Under the pieces are notes generated by a model that did no database searches, was not told where the DNA came from, and saw only the letters and a program-made list of their open reading frames with translations. Below are positions 1 through 11,048 of a DNA stretch of 64,000 nt, in pieces. The stretch's first letter is position 1, and each line of letters starts with the position of its first letter. The stretch comes from Apiospora phragmitis (lineage: Eukaryota; Ascomycota; Sordariomycetes; Amphisphaeriales; Apiosporaceae): assembly GCA_038363925.1 (NCBI GenBank), contig JAQQWL010000008.1, positions 1,922,001 to 1,986,000 on the forward strand, read 5' to 3'. The translations under genes and the position numbers were made by a program.

Positions 1-1745
1 ACAAAGGAGACCCCAAGGGGCCATCATCGAATCCCTTACGACTCTATGGCTAAGCGACGCTCAACTAACGTCAGCTAGATAATAACTAAATAATTAAACG
101 GTTAAACAAGCGCTTAAAAAGAAATAGGAATAAAGATAGTTCCACGCCGTTACTCCTATACGAGGCCGCCGCGAACTGGCCGTAAAATCGCCGCTAAACT
201 AGGGAGCGTGCCGTCGCTACGATAATATATTTAAGTACGAAGCTTCGGTTTTAATACAAACCCGTACTAGAAGGATAAAACTCAGGTCGTTCCTATTTAC
301 CTGCCGTGTCCTAGGCGTCCCGACGCCGCTATATAATTACGGTAAAGGACGGGAAATAGTTAAATACCTAATTCTATATTATAGAGACTTCGAGGGGAAG
401 ATAAGAGTAGCTAGTAAAATAGTTAGTACCTAGTCCGCTACGAACTCGTCGCGATCTAGCGACGCTTATTATAAAAAAAATACGGCGAAGGTTATCGTAA
501 AGTAGCTTCTACGGACCGGTTAATTATCGCTATATAAATTAATAATAAAGATCGGGGAACTATTTAAACCTAAATAATCTCTTTAGGCCCTAAAGTAAAG
601 GTTATTAGGCTAGTAAATAAGAACTAGCATAATAATATTAAGTATATAAAATAAATTTTACAATATAGGTAGCGTATATTTTTAATCCAGCTTCGGCACG
701 GTTTATTATACGAGAAATTAAGTAAATATACCGAAGGCTTTTAGCCTACGGCGTATTATTAATAATAATAAAAAGATAAATTTTTTAAGAAAGTTAGAAA
801 ACCGATCTCTTTTAAATAATAAGTTTTTATAAAAGTAAAAATTTTAATATTAAAGGGTTAAGTAATATATAAAAAATAAAGGGGTAAAAATAATAAATGA
901 ATATTATTTTAATAATAAAAGAATATAAAATTATTAGTCGTATAATTATTATACGTATTTAAATCGTTTAAAGCGGTTTTTAATATAAAGATATCTTTAA
1001 GCTATTTAACGGTGATCTCGTTATTCGTTTAGTTTTTATTACTTGTATTAAATTTCTATCTTTAAAATTTATTGAGTTTTTAAGAGAATAATTACTTTTA
1101 AACTAATTTACCCTTATAAACTATTAAAGGAGGGATAGCTTTATCGAGTGCCGATATATATTTTTAATTAAGCTGTTTTTATTAAATAGAACGTAATTTC
1201 GAACTTTTTATTATAAATTTATTACTTTTTTAACTTTTTAAAATACCGTGCTTATTTATATTATACTTATCTTTAAATTTAAAATATATATAATTTAATT
1301 AAAAATTAAAACTTAATTATTTTAATTAATACTTTATTAATACGTTAAGAGTCGATTCGGCGTTACTTTTTTTGTTTAAAAACCAAGTAGCGTCGAAAAA
1401 AGGTTTTTATCTAATGTTTACCGAGTGGTTAATAGTCTTTTTTAAAGGTTAAAACCTATTAAGCTAGTTTTTTAATTTATATATATCGGTATTATATTAA
1501 AAGTTTTTTAAACTAAAGCTTAATTTATTAAATATTTTTTATATTAAAGAGAGCTTTTAATAACTTTCTTTTATTTATTATTTTAATTTAACTTTATAAA
1601 GGCGGTTAATTAGCGTAATCTTTAATATACTTTAATTTAAAGCGGCTTAACGTATTAATTTATTATTTATAACGTTAAAAATTACGATAATAATGAGATA
1701 AATTGCTTTAATATTAGTTAAGCAAATAGGTAATAAAGAAAAGTA
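1..1745. repeat. AT-rich RIP-mutated repeat block, identity unresolved
   Basis: The stretch is very AT-rich, full of TA dinucleotides, with stops in all frames and only islands of normal GC (around 130-350 and 420-520). This is the texture of a transposon mutated by RIP (C:G to T:A, mostly CpA to TpA), as in the 25.4-26.5 kb and 48.2-60.7 kb blocks. The minus strand between about 700 and 1700 keeps long Lys/Asn/Ile/Leu-rich runs interrupted by TAA/TAG, as a decayed pol-like frame would, but I could not match a family. The right edge near 1745 is sharp, turning into ordinary mixed-composition DNA. Confidence 0.75.
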
Positions 1746-2367
1746 GCGGTGAGCCATTTTGGTATTGTACAGGGGTGTCGGTTGTGGGGTGGTGTCGGTT
1801 ATGAGGTGACATACGTTATCGTGGAGCAGTGAAAGATGTAGAATGCGTATGAATAGATGGATGACCTCTCTGACTTAACCTTATGGCGAGGGAAGAAGGT
1901 GTAGAGCTTATATATACATATGTATGTGTTGATCGGAGCTTCGAAATATCCTATCAGGTATTAGGCAGATAATGCGAAAGAATGTTTGGGTGGTCTAACG
2001 TGTGAGGGGTCTGGGATCGAGATCGAGATTGACAAAATGAAGGAGACACGTTATGACCCTGGAATTGCGGTATCAGTCGAGTGAGGGGAAATCCGTGTTT
2101 ACTGCCTCCGATACATGTATCCACCTGTTGTATGATGTGTATTACCAAGAATCAAGTTTCCTCTACTCCTTGTGTTACTCCCACTGTTTGTGCCACATAG
2201 AAGGACTGCTGCACGGCGCAGTCCGACAAATCAATCTACCATTGTTGTACTTGGTCGGAAACAAAGAGCCCATAGCTTAATGATCGAGAGCCAACACCAA
2301 CAAGAGAACTCCAACGCACTTCCCCTCTTACAGAAGGCCAGCTCGCAGAGTTGACATTCGTATAGCG
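1746..2367. other. Intergenic, no gene recognised
   Basis: Ordinary base composition after the AT block. It has a short GT-rich stretch at about 1770-1815, where a GGTGTCGGTT-like unit recurs, and no coding frame that I can support. It forms the 5' flank of the CmcJ-like pseudogene. Confidence 0.5.
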
Positions 2368-3369
2368 ATGGTCCACAAAGTGAATGCGGCTCTTGCTTTC
2401 CTTCGGGATCTCAAGATCTATGAAGTTAAGAAGCCATACCACTTGACTTTGACCAAAGATAGAGATTCGGACTCTGTGATTACCAACATTGCACATGATG
2501 TCTATGAGGGTGTGGAGGTGACCAACATACGAGGCAGTGAAGAATCGTTCCAACTCGATATTCATGGCTTCCAGCTTGCAAAACATGAGATATCGCTGAA
2601 CGCAAGAAATTTTGACAGCCCAGAGGGTCGATAACAATACGCCTCAGAGATCAAAAGCTTCATCAAGGCATTTCTGGGCGCAAAGGATGTGCTCGTGATG
2701 CACTACAAAGTCAGAGATCGCACACTATCAGCAGAACAGGACCCAGAGGAGGCAGGCAACACCCGGGGACGTCCTATTCCTGGTGTGCATATTGGTATGC
2801 CATTTAATATGGGGCTATTTACGGACCCGACTAATGCTTAACAGATGCCTCTGCGGATGGTGCTCTACGCCGTGTCCAGCTACAGTGGCCTTTGGAAGCG
2901 GAGGAGCTGCAGAAGCGGCGGTTCGAAATCCTGAAGTAAGCCCCATTTGAGGTATACCGAGTCGATGTCCTGACATCAAATAAATAGAATATGGAGGCCT
3001 CTTACATCGCCACTGAGACACTGGCCTATGGCATTCTGCGATGTTCGCAGTGTTGACCCCGGGGACATGGTGCTGGCAGATCAGATATCACCAGAGTTCC
3101 AGGGCGAAAACACCTTGCTCTACTTCAACCCCAAATACAGGTTCTACTACGTCTCGGAACAACAGCAATATGAGGAGTGGATTTTCAAGCAGTTTGACTC
3201 CCTAACGAACCTCGCTGGAGATGGTGAGTTCCTAGCCTGTTCTGTGACACACGTGAGATGGCTGATGATGAACACAGGATGCCCTCATACCTCGTTTCAA
3301 CTCGATACACCTTCGACCAACGGCGAAAAGGATCAGAGTGTGGAGATGGCAGTACTGGTGGTTTACTAG
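2368..3369 (+). pseudogene. CmcJ/AsaB-like oxygenase (GA4-desaturase family), one internal stop
   Basis: Four exons can be joined: 2368-2794, 2845-2935, 2988-3223 and 3278-3369, all with GT-AG introns of about 50 nt, giving exactly 282 codons. The product resembles the fungal CmcJ / AsaB hydroxylase-desaturase family (2-oxoglutarate/Fe-type tailoring enzymes of secondary metabolism). It shows an N-terminal FLRDL..YE.EKPYHLT-like start, a VTNIRG block, VHID at the first splice junction, IWRPL, AFCDVRSVDP, the YRFYYVSEQQ..E...FKQFDS block, and the terminal GCPHTSF...VEMAVLVVY. Length (281 aa) is normal for the family. The only defect seen is TAA at 2632-2634, one base from CAA, the change RIP produces. 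It lies about 620 bp from the left RIP block, so RIP leakage is a reasonable inference. Introns and frame are otherwise intact, so the loss is recent or the stop is an error. Confidence 0.72.
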
Positions 3370-4202
3370 GGTGCAATTGTCACCGATAACAAGTTGCCCT
3401 TCTAGTATAGGGTCACTAGGACACAACCTCGTTATCTATCGATAACGATTCCGATTGTTCATCTTTTTACCTGAGTACTTCTACTTTGTGTATCTGCATT
3501 GCTATGAAGTCCGTGCGTAGTTAGGCCAGCTTACTTCATGTCTTTCAAAGCCTTCTGGGGGCAGCAAGCGCAAAGTCACAAACCATGGGATGTAAAGGTG
3601 AAGTAACCGTCACCGCCAGCTGTTGTTCTTCCACACACCGCACAACAGTGAAAACTGACATCAAGTAATTTTCAGCTTCCTCTGCAACCTACTCGTTTCT
3701 TTACGCACAATTCGACCGACTTAACACAAATGGATAGATGTCTCGATCACCATTGCTGTGCTGTCATTCCCCTCGCCGCCGACCTTCTCTCCCCTCCCTC
3801 TTCTCACCATCCTTCTCCCCCTCTTCCCCCTTCATCGTCGCCAAAGAAAGGGCTATTGGAGCTGGCACAAACAACAAGATTCCCAGATTGTTGGGTTATC
3901 GATGAACTGGTTATCTCACAGCCGCTCTTGCAAACGTTTAGCTGAGGAGGCTGTCTCGGATGTCGTCTCAGATCAAGGCCATCAGACGAGCGCGTTCAAG
4001 CTGCCTTCGCGATCGGAGACAGAATCATCAACCCCGTCCACACGCCCACGGTCGAACACTGCAAGCAAGTAATCTGTCACGGGGCCGTACTGTTGGGGTT
4101 ATATTGGGTATGTTGTTATTGCACGAGTAGCTTGAGCTTCCCGTGAGCGATACGTCAGCGGAACGCTAGTTTTGTGGCCGTGATACGCACAAGCCAACTT
4201 GT
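3370..4202. other. Intergenic, no gene recognised
   Basis: Normal composition with a pyrimidine-rich stretch at 3765-3840 (CTCCCC runs). Short open frames here overlap each other and show no family features. Confidence 0.4.
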
Positions 4203-4209
4203 CCTAGTA

Positions 4210-4412
4210 ACATCATCAAGACAAAGCACAACACCACGCTCTTCCACTCGGGCGGCATAGCCAAGGAGGGCCACCTGAAGCAGGTGCTGCGCGAGGACCG
4301 GCCCTACCTCGCGGGCTACAAGCCGCTCTGCCGCAAGCACATGTCGGGCGACTGCAGCGATATCTACATGCACAACAGGCAGGCGTGGTGCAACCGTGTT
4401 GTTAAACAGTAA
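4210..4412 (+). pseudogene. Orphan coding remnant, GC3-rich, family unknown
   Basis: From about 4210 to the TAA at 4410-4412 there is one frame of about 66 codons with strong GC3 bias (runs such as CTGAAGCAGGTGCTGCGCGA), like real exons elsewhere in the window and unlike its flanks. The peptide contains LFHSGGIAKEGHLKQVLRED, then CRKHMSGDCSD with two cysteines and a histidine. No start codon or upstream exon is convincing. I do not recognise the family. It looks like the last exon of a gene whose 5' part is gone or too altered to see. Confidence 0.35.
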
Positions 4413-4814
4413 CAAGCAAAAGCACGTCGGTTTCGAACCTCTCACACGAAAAAGCACTTCTTCGGTTCTAACCCGACGACCCTTAATACCAGCGAGTCAT
4501 CTGGATGCATGAGCGCCTACTCCGTTAGCATATCCCACCAAAGGATATACTGTCAGGCTTTGCCATAACTGATGATGGGTAGGCGAGAGAAAAGGAAACG
4601 GACAACAAGACGTTGGAAACTCGCAAGTACCGATGACGCGGCCGTGGTTCGTATTATGAAGTAAGTGTTCATTCTCTTAACTGCCTGTCGTTTGACATCT
4701 GCTAACCATATCTCCCACTCTGCAGGCAGCGCAAGGAGCTCGTCGGTTGCTCGCGGATACTCAGAATGGTCTTGGCATATGGTGTCATCGGAGTAGTGTC
4801 TACCCCCTCCCTTT

Positions 4815-4935
4815 CGACAGAAGCGCAACCATCGTGAGATATTCCTCTCAAGGCGAGCGCTACCATCGTCAGATTTTCTGTTAAGACGAATGCAACCGTC
4901 TTTCGATTTTCCTCTTAGAGCGAGCGCTACGGGCG
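4815..4935. repeat. Degenerate tandem repeat, period about 34 bp
   Basis: A unit resembling TTCCTCTTAAGGCGAGCGCT followed by ACCATCGT recurs. Its GC[AT]AC[CG] core falls at 4824, 4859, 4892 and 4926 (spacing 35, 33, 34). A fifth isolated copy (TTCTGTTAAGGCGAGTGCAACC) lies at 5176-5197. Copies are diverged from each other. Confidence 0.55.
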
Positions 4936-5117
4936 CCGTCAACAATTACCGCGGCAAGTACCCCTTTAATGGTAAAGTGGCAGCCAACGGCAGAGTCTAC
5001 TGCATGCCGTGTCAGGCTACGGGCAAGAACCACCGAGGGATCAAGAACGCCCAGCGTGACATCGCCAGCCACATCTCCACGAAGCACAAGGAGAATTCGG
5101 CGTACAACCGTGACTAG
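4890..5117 (+). pseudogene. C2H2-like zinc-finger fragment
   Basis: A 75-codon open frame whose second half reads YCMPCQATGKNHRGIKN followed by a downstream HISTKH. That is C-x2-C then H-x3-H, a plausible single C2H2 finger with a long linker. The upstream part overlaps the 34-bp repeat and is probably not original coding sequence, so the start at 4890 is doubtful. It may belong with the broken frame at 5427-5923 as one decayed gene. No domain outside the finger is recognised. Confidence 0.35.
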
Positions 5118-5426
5118 AAGGAGCAACCGGGAAAGATGTATGGCCGTGCCTGTGGCTATAAACGTCCGTCATAGTTTCTGTTAAGGCGAGTGCAACCTGT
5201 GGGGTGGTGAGTCCTTCTTTGTTGGGGCCTCGCAGGTCAGGCATGCCGATGGCCATACTGTCGCGCCCACGATCAGCAGAGCTGGCACCGCCGCCGGATA
5301 TATCGTTGTCGTCGTCGTTCTCGTAATCGTCGTCGGCGACAAAGGTGGAAGTGGTGTTCAAGAAAAGCGAACATGGCCGACAACCGTTCCGGTGCCCATA
5401 CTTCCGGCTAGCAGGACTACCACCCT

Positions 5427-5923
5427 ATGCGACAACTCAACCAGCGCCACAAGAAAGCCCGACTTATCCGCGACCGAATTCTTGCGGCATCGGCCAGCTT
5501 CAATGCCCTCCCCAAAGACAAGCAAGACCTGATCCGTCAGGAATGCGACGACGCGATGGACACAAGAACGTCCCCATGGGTGATCATCACATTCAGGAGC
5601 TGTGGGACGAGGTCCCCGATACCTTCCCGGCCGAGGCGTTCGTGAAAGACCCCAGATTGTATGACTACAAGGTTTTTGTGGAGAGAATGGCCGCAGTGGA
5701 GCGACTATGCTGGGATACTGAATTCCTCGAAGTGTGGGAATTTGTGCCGTGCTGGAACGGCCACCTTGGTCCTAGGCCTCGGATCACAGACAAGCCCGAA
5801 GAGGAATACCTGAGTGATCTTGTACGTGCAGTGAGGTCCAACCCTCGTGACCGCCGAGGACGGCGGACAGCAGTAGAAACGAGCATTGCCCAGCATGAGC
5901 GAAGTCGAGTGGTGGGCTTCTAG
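5427..5923 (+). pseudogene. Broken fungal hypothetical gene, frameshift near 5560
   Basis: Frame one (5427 onward) reads as a charged helical segment (RQLNQRHKKARLIRDRIL, then LPKDKQDLIRQECDDAMD). At about 5555-5565 the sensible reading moves to another frame, with HHIQELWDEVPDTFPAEAF, then a Trp/Phe-rich segment with VERLCWDTEFLEVWEFVPCW and a charged tail, to the TAG at 5921-5923. Codon use is consistent across the shift, so a single-base indel is inferred. I do not recognise the family. The fragment follows the zinc-finger-like piece on the same strand, and the two may be remains of one gene. Confidence 0.35.
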
Positions 5924-5983
5924 TGGTGTCCCAGACCTGGGGCACCACCAATCGAAACGAGCGTTGCCGAGCATGAGCGAAGT
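5876..5983. repeat. Direct repeat pair, 30 bp, 78-bp spacing
   Basis: GAAACGAGC..TTGCC.AGCATGAGCGAAGT occurs at 5876-5905 and 5954-5983 with 28 of 30 positions identical. A shorter GAGCGAAGTGCT echo follows at about 6043. Confidence 0.7.
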
Positions 5984-7422
5984 TGTGTGGAGGGATGCTA
6001 CTGGCAGCCCAATTGGTGAGGTTTTCTTTCTTGCTAAAGACTGAGCGAAGTGCTAAATGACGCGACTCAAAGCCGAACCTGATCGTTCCAATCCCTCCCA
6101 CAGCAAGTGGGAAATAGCATGTCGGAACTAACCCGTCCCTCAAACGCCAATTCCGATGTCCCTTCCATCGCTGGATCGGACATTGGCGGCACCTCTAGAT
6201 ACGATTCGAAGCTTTGAGGCCGCCATTGACGGCGGTTATTCAGGATTTGCTCCAGTTCCAGACCGTCCAGGCCGTCCGATACCACGAGGTTCGCCAACGA
6301 CTGGATGCCATTGAACCGTCTCGCCACCGGGAGGAGACAAAGTCGGGTCTCTGGTCCCTGCACATATCATCTATCTCCGATATCCTACTTCCTTTTCCCC
6401 TCCATCCACCAGGCTCTCCTGTTGGGACCACGCGCCCATCACTTCTGCTGAGATGAGGAGTGGGTTTGCAACGGTCCGGTTTGGGGGAAATGGCAGTGGT
6501 CATTAGGTGACTCGTTTGCGATTGAGTTCATCCAGCATTTCTTGTCAGGGCACACGGGTGGGAGCGAAGGCGGAGTAATCAATGGTGGTGCCCGTTCCTG
6601 ATGTCAAGCGTGGAAACCCCGGCCTTCTCGTCACGATGGAAGTCTCCGGGGGCGATGATGACGGAGAGCATCGAGTCGACGGAAAGGGGTCGTATGCAGA
6701 GCTGCTGCTACGAAATGAACTTCAGCTTCTCGAAACGAAGGAAGAAAGCAAACATTTGGCCAGCTCGTGTAGTGGAAGAAACAATTCTCCTGGGAGACCG
6801 GGCCCCTATCACGCTGACACATGTTAATTCGCGCTGCCTATGGCCATGAACGGTGCATGCATCGACGGCTCGCAATATATGCGCAGCATTGACGCGAGCT
6901 GCAACGTCGACATAATAGCTTTGCCATCGTGACCCGGGTGTTGTCGAACCAGAGCATTGCGGTACATCTTCACGAAGCAACGTGTCAGCGAGCTATCTAG
7001 ATCGCTATACGACCACGATCACCGCATGGTGGCGTAACCACTATTCGATATGCGCAGCTTTGACGCAATATACCGCAACGACAAGATACTATTGCTTCGT
7101 AGCCGAGCTTCCCATATTTCGACGCGTGACGAGTTTCGTATCGACTATGCTTAGATATACGCAACATGGCGTGTACTCCGTTGTCAACCGTTGCTCATTT
7201 GTCACGACATGTCCGGTGCTCGTTCCTCGGGCGCAATACTCTAACATGTTACGTTCGATATCGATGGCGAACAATGACACGGCGCGAACTCGCGGGGAAA
7301 TATTTAAACCGCTGTCGAGGTCGGTTCCGTTCTTCTTTTTTCTCTTGACATTATCCTCGAACCGGAATACATTCTCGCACCGTTGACATCTCGTTAATAC
7401 TACCTTCGTATATCAATTTAAC
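5984..7422. other. Intergenic or decayed DNA, no gene supported
   Basis: Several open frames on both strands at 6060-6850 overlap and switch frame without recognisable domains. The composition is normal. One or two may be exon remnants, but none can be supported. Confidence 0.4.
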
Positions 7423-9011
7423 ATGTCGACAGATTCTCAAACCATCACCAGCCTCGCCGTCGCGAACCACGCCGACGAACGTGTTGACGATACGCTAGTG
7501 AGACCTTGTAAGTATCGCGAACTCGACCGTCTTACACGCTAAGATGCTCGTTTAGTGACCACGAATACTCGAATGCTCGACGGCACCGATGCCATTCGCT
7601 CTGAGCTACGATCGACCGAGATCGAGATACGTGCCGGCGCGTCCATGATCCGGGACGTCGCCACGATCAACAACGTCCGGACCTACGGGTTCGTGCTCGA
7701 CCACCCGTGGTATCAGGGGTGGCTGCTGGCCGCTGGTTCGGCTATCCTCGGTATCGTGGGATCCGGGGCCACCGGCAAGACCATCATTTCGGGCTTGATA
7801 TACGACAGCATCCGTGAGCATATCTCGGCCAAGGACGTCTGCGTATTCTACAAATGCAGCCCGTCATAAACAACCACTCCAGCGGCCATTCTCAAAGCAC
7901 TGATCTGGTCCATCTTCGACCGACGTCCGGACCTCGCGCTCGTGAAGGGCAGAAACGACAAGTGGTGGGCCGCCCGGATCCGCGAGGCCAACAACCGAAT
8001 CCCAGCTCTGTGGAATCTTGTCGCCAAGCTTGCTCGCCGCATCAACACGATCTGGCTGATACTGGACAGCGTCCACGACTGCGACGATGCGGTCAAGGGC
8101 CTCATGCAGCAATTCTTCCGCGCCTCTGGGCGAACGAGCATGTGGATGAAGATCGTGGCAACATCGCGCAGCTCGGAACGCTTCACTGAAGCCAACATCC
8201 ACAACTGGTTGGCGTACAGCGCGGCGGACCTCGAAGCCGGCGTCGAGTCCTACGCCGGACCCGGCTCGCACAGACGGACGTCGTACGATCCGGCAAGATG
8301 GACGCCCTTCGCCTCCTGCCTGCAGTCGTCGCCGCTACCGGCCGGATGGGCGGCGGCAACTTCTGGACACGGGCCGTGCTGAACCAGCTGCAGCACAAGA
8401 AGTCGACCGAGGCCGCGCTCCGCAGCCTCGAGCAGCTGACCGACCCCGCGCAGCTGGGCGACAGCCTCCTCTCGCGGCTGACGCGCGACGAAGGCCGACG
8501 GCCGCGTTCTCACTGTGCGTGTACGGCGCCGTGGTGGAGAGCCCCGCGACCTGCTCCGTCGCGGACATCCAGGCCATGATCGCGCCCACCTACCCCGGCA
8601 CCACCACCCAGGGGGCGATTCGAGACGTTCTCGACGCCCGCCTGCAGGGCCTGTTCGCGGCGGCCAACGGCGACTACACCCGGGCGACGAGCGAGATCAA
8701 GGCCTGTCAGCTACAGACGGTCCAAGCCCTGCGCATCAAGGCCGAGTCTGTGTGGTGACGAGCTTGTGAGGAGGCTGCTGCAACGCAGCGTCGGGAGGAA
8801 GCTACAGCTGAAGTACGACAGCGTACAGCGGAAGCCGAGATCGCGGAACTTGGAAGACGCGCCCGATCTCGCGCATGGATCGCCAGGCTTGCATTCGCTA
8901 CCGCGTAAGTACTTCGTGAAAACATCTTGTTCTTGTTGAAATTCTCACTGACCATCGTACAGCTTTCTGGTATTGGTATTGGTGGGATTGGCTCTGAAGA
9001 TGGTCTTGTGA
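7423..9011 (+). pseudogene. STAND/NACHT NTPase with C-terminal coiled coil and TM helix, decayed
   Basis: Exon 1 (7423-7507) joins across a GTAAGT..TTTAG intron (7508-7555) to a NACHT-type NTPase core. It shows the pre-P-loop block (YGFVLDHPWYQGWL), a Walker A-like GSGATGKT, and Walker B-like IWLILDSVHDC. The frame then moves near 8255 to a helical segment (FWTRAVLNQLQHKKSTEAAL) like the post-NACHT region of fungal NLRs, and moves again near 8500 to a winged-helix-like part (FSLCVYGAVVES). A stop-interrupted Ala/Glu/Arg coiled coil (8759-8904) follows. A last intron (8905-8962, GTAAGT..TACAG) joins it to a hydrophobic helix AFLVLVLVGLALKMVL ending at TGA 9009-9011. Stops at 7867-7869 (TAA) and 8756-8758 (TGA) are one C-to-T from CAA and CGA. 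Fungal STAND proteins act in non-self recognition and programmed cell death; this copy is inferred dead. Confidence 0.7.
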
Positions 9012-10241
9012 TAGTGGTGGGTGGAAGGGGTAGCATGTGAAGGGTTGCCGGTGTGTATTACTAGCAGTGAGGTCCCCAAAGGTCGTTTTGATACCACGAG
9101 TATCTGCTTGGTAGAGTCAGGGGCTCAAATATCCGCGCGTTGCGTTGCAGTATTATTTCATATATCTACCATTGATGAATCGCATACTCCCGTTATTCTT
9201 CTCTTATTATATCTGACAGTTGTTTCGCCAGGTAACTGTACACGTTCTTACCATAAGAGCGCGTAATGAATGGCTATCATTGATTTGCATAAATGTTCAG
9301 GTAATGTCTGAGTTGGTTGCCAATGTAGTCAGGATCACATCAAGGTGAGGAACAGACGTCACGCCCTCCAAACGAAACGTACCGAATCTAGGCCTCGGTA
9401 CCTTTTAATAATTCTAGTTCACCGCTATTATATCATGGAACGGAGTCCGCATCCGTAAAAATAAGCAAGAATGAAATCAAGCTTTCAAGGTTCCTTAATA
9501 ATCATGGCTAAACCGTGTGTCAAGTGCCGTGTACTTTTCCTTAGAAAGAACAAGAAGCCTGATACGAAGCAGTGTATACCACTAACAGCCCTGCTATGAA
9601 TCTAGCATACATCACTGCTTTATGAAGGAGAGGCTTTCGGTAAATTACCTCTGCTTGGTGGTTCTGGCACATTGAAAACTCCGACATCAACGCCACGAAA
9701 CTCTGTGGCAGCCAAATAGCCGATACAACGGACTCTGGTAACATCCGGGTCTCGATGGCGCTTCTTTTCCTTTGAGACTTAAAGCTCCACGAAGACGAGA
9801 AGATATAACACTAAACTTGCATATGTATCTGTATATGTATTTCATTGGGACTAACAGGGATGCACGGCCTCGCCATAACGAATGATAATAGGGACTAATC
9901 CCGGCAGGTACGACAGCGACCTCTCTAGTACCGTGTATCTTTGTACCGGAGGAGTCCGAAGTAAATGTACGCCTGTCAGTGGCCAACTGGTGGTTCTCCA
10001 GGGGAGAGGTTGCTGCTGGGGGTGCTGGGGATGGTGCGTTCACGGTGATGGTCACAAATGAGACGTTCGCTATTGGAATTTGTTGCTGCAGTTTGGTTTG
10101 GGTTGCTTCGATGGCTGGACGCTTGCTTGTTTGGTTGCGGGCGTATAGTCTTTTGAACTTCGTATTCGACAAGTAAAAGGAGTCAAAAGAGGCGTCGATA
10201 TGGGCGCATTATGACCGAAAGTAAAGCCATCATCCAGAGTA
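9012..10241. other. Intergenic, no gene supported
   Basis: Moderately AT-rich unique DNA. A 161-codon minus-strand frame (9687-10172) has no domain, signal peptide or codon bias. I see no repeat or RNA gene. Confidence 0.45.
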
Positions 10242-11048
10242 TCACAAACACAAAAACACCAACCCGGCTACGCACGCAGCAGCGGCGGCGGCAGTCGTCG
10301 GCCGTGCCACCGCCGGGGACACGCCAGCGGTAGATGACGGCGTCTGCACGGTGGCCGTCGTCGGTTCATGGCTTGAGGCGCCCGGAGATGGCAGCTCGGA
10401 CGTGGTCGAGACGACGGATGCGGTGGCGGTGGCGGTGGACAGTTGTTGCGTCGCGGACGAAGAAGAAGCCGTTGTCTTCGCCGTTTTCCTCGTCTTCGTG
10501 CCCGTACCCGTGCCTGGAGGTTGCTGCTCCGACGCCCGGTTGCAGAAAACGACGTCGTTTCCCCGGCTATTTTGCTCGATACAGGGGCCGCCGCCCCACT
10601 CTCCGCCGCCGCGGACACCGGACACGCGGTGGTCACCGCCCGGTGAGAATGTGCCGGTGGTGAAGACCCAGATGTGGTAACGGTGGTAGCGGCCCTCCAG
10701 CAGCGGGAGGTTGAAGTTCTTGCCCTCGGCGTAGCCGCCACGTTGGTGCTGGAACTCGCTCTTCTTGTTGTCGCCGCTTTCCTCGTCGCTGTATACCAGC
10801 GCGTTGTACTCCGTGTACGTCTCCGTGAGCTGATAGACCGTATTATTGACAAAAGTCTTCTTCTTGTCATCGTCGTCCTGGATCAGGTTTATGTTGCTAG
10901 CCACGACATCGTTCGCGATGCTGCAGATGCTGACACCGTTGCTCTGCCGCTTTTGGCCATGCGTGTCGTGATCGCAGTCTGGGAGTATTTCAGACATGCC
11001 AGATTGGGCCAACAGAAGCAGAGGTACTAGTAATCGTAGTAGCCCCAT
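10242..11048 (-). CDS. Secreted GPI-anchored Ser/Thr-rich protein, function unknown
   Basis: Single exon, 268 aa. The N-terminus (MGLLRLLVPLLLLAQSGMSE) is a clear signal peptide. Residues about 20-170 form a folded-looking domain with Cys at DCDHD, SICSI, GPCIEQ and VFCNRA, a likely N-glycosylation site (NNT) and a Tyr/His-rich patch (GRYHRYHIWVFTTG). Residues about 170-245 are a Ser/Thr/Ala/Pro stalk typical of O-mannosylated wall proteins. The end (TTAAAAAACVAGLVFLCL) is a small-residue plus hydrophobic tail, as needed for GPI transfer. It is probably at the plasma membrane or cell wall. I do not recognise a named family. The frame is open throughout, with high GC3, so the gene looks intact. 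Confidence is for a real secreted protein, not for a role. Confidence 0.78.
   Translation of the reverse strand: MGLLRLLVPLLLLAQSGMSEILPDCDHDTHGQKRQSNGVSICSIANDVVASNINLIQDDDDKKKTFVNNTVYQLTETYTEYNALVYSDEESGDNKKSEFQHQRGGYAEGKNFNLPLLEGRYHRYHIWVFTTGTFSPGGDHRVSGVRGGGEWGGGPCIEQNSRGNDVVFCNRASEQQPPGTGTGTKTRKTAKTTASSSSATQQLSTATATASVVSTTSELPSPGASSHEPTTATVQTPSSTAGVSPAVARPTTAAAAAACVAGLVFLCL

Noticed and set aside
1..1745. Possible centromere or telomere-adjacent sequence
   Set aside because: No telomere repeats, and the block is short and mixed with GC islands. Decayed transposon is the simpler reading.
9687..10172. 161-codon minus-strand open frame
   Set aside because: Composition matches intergenic DNA and nothing in the peptide suggests a fold.
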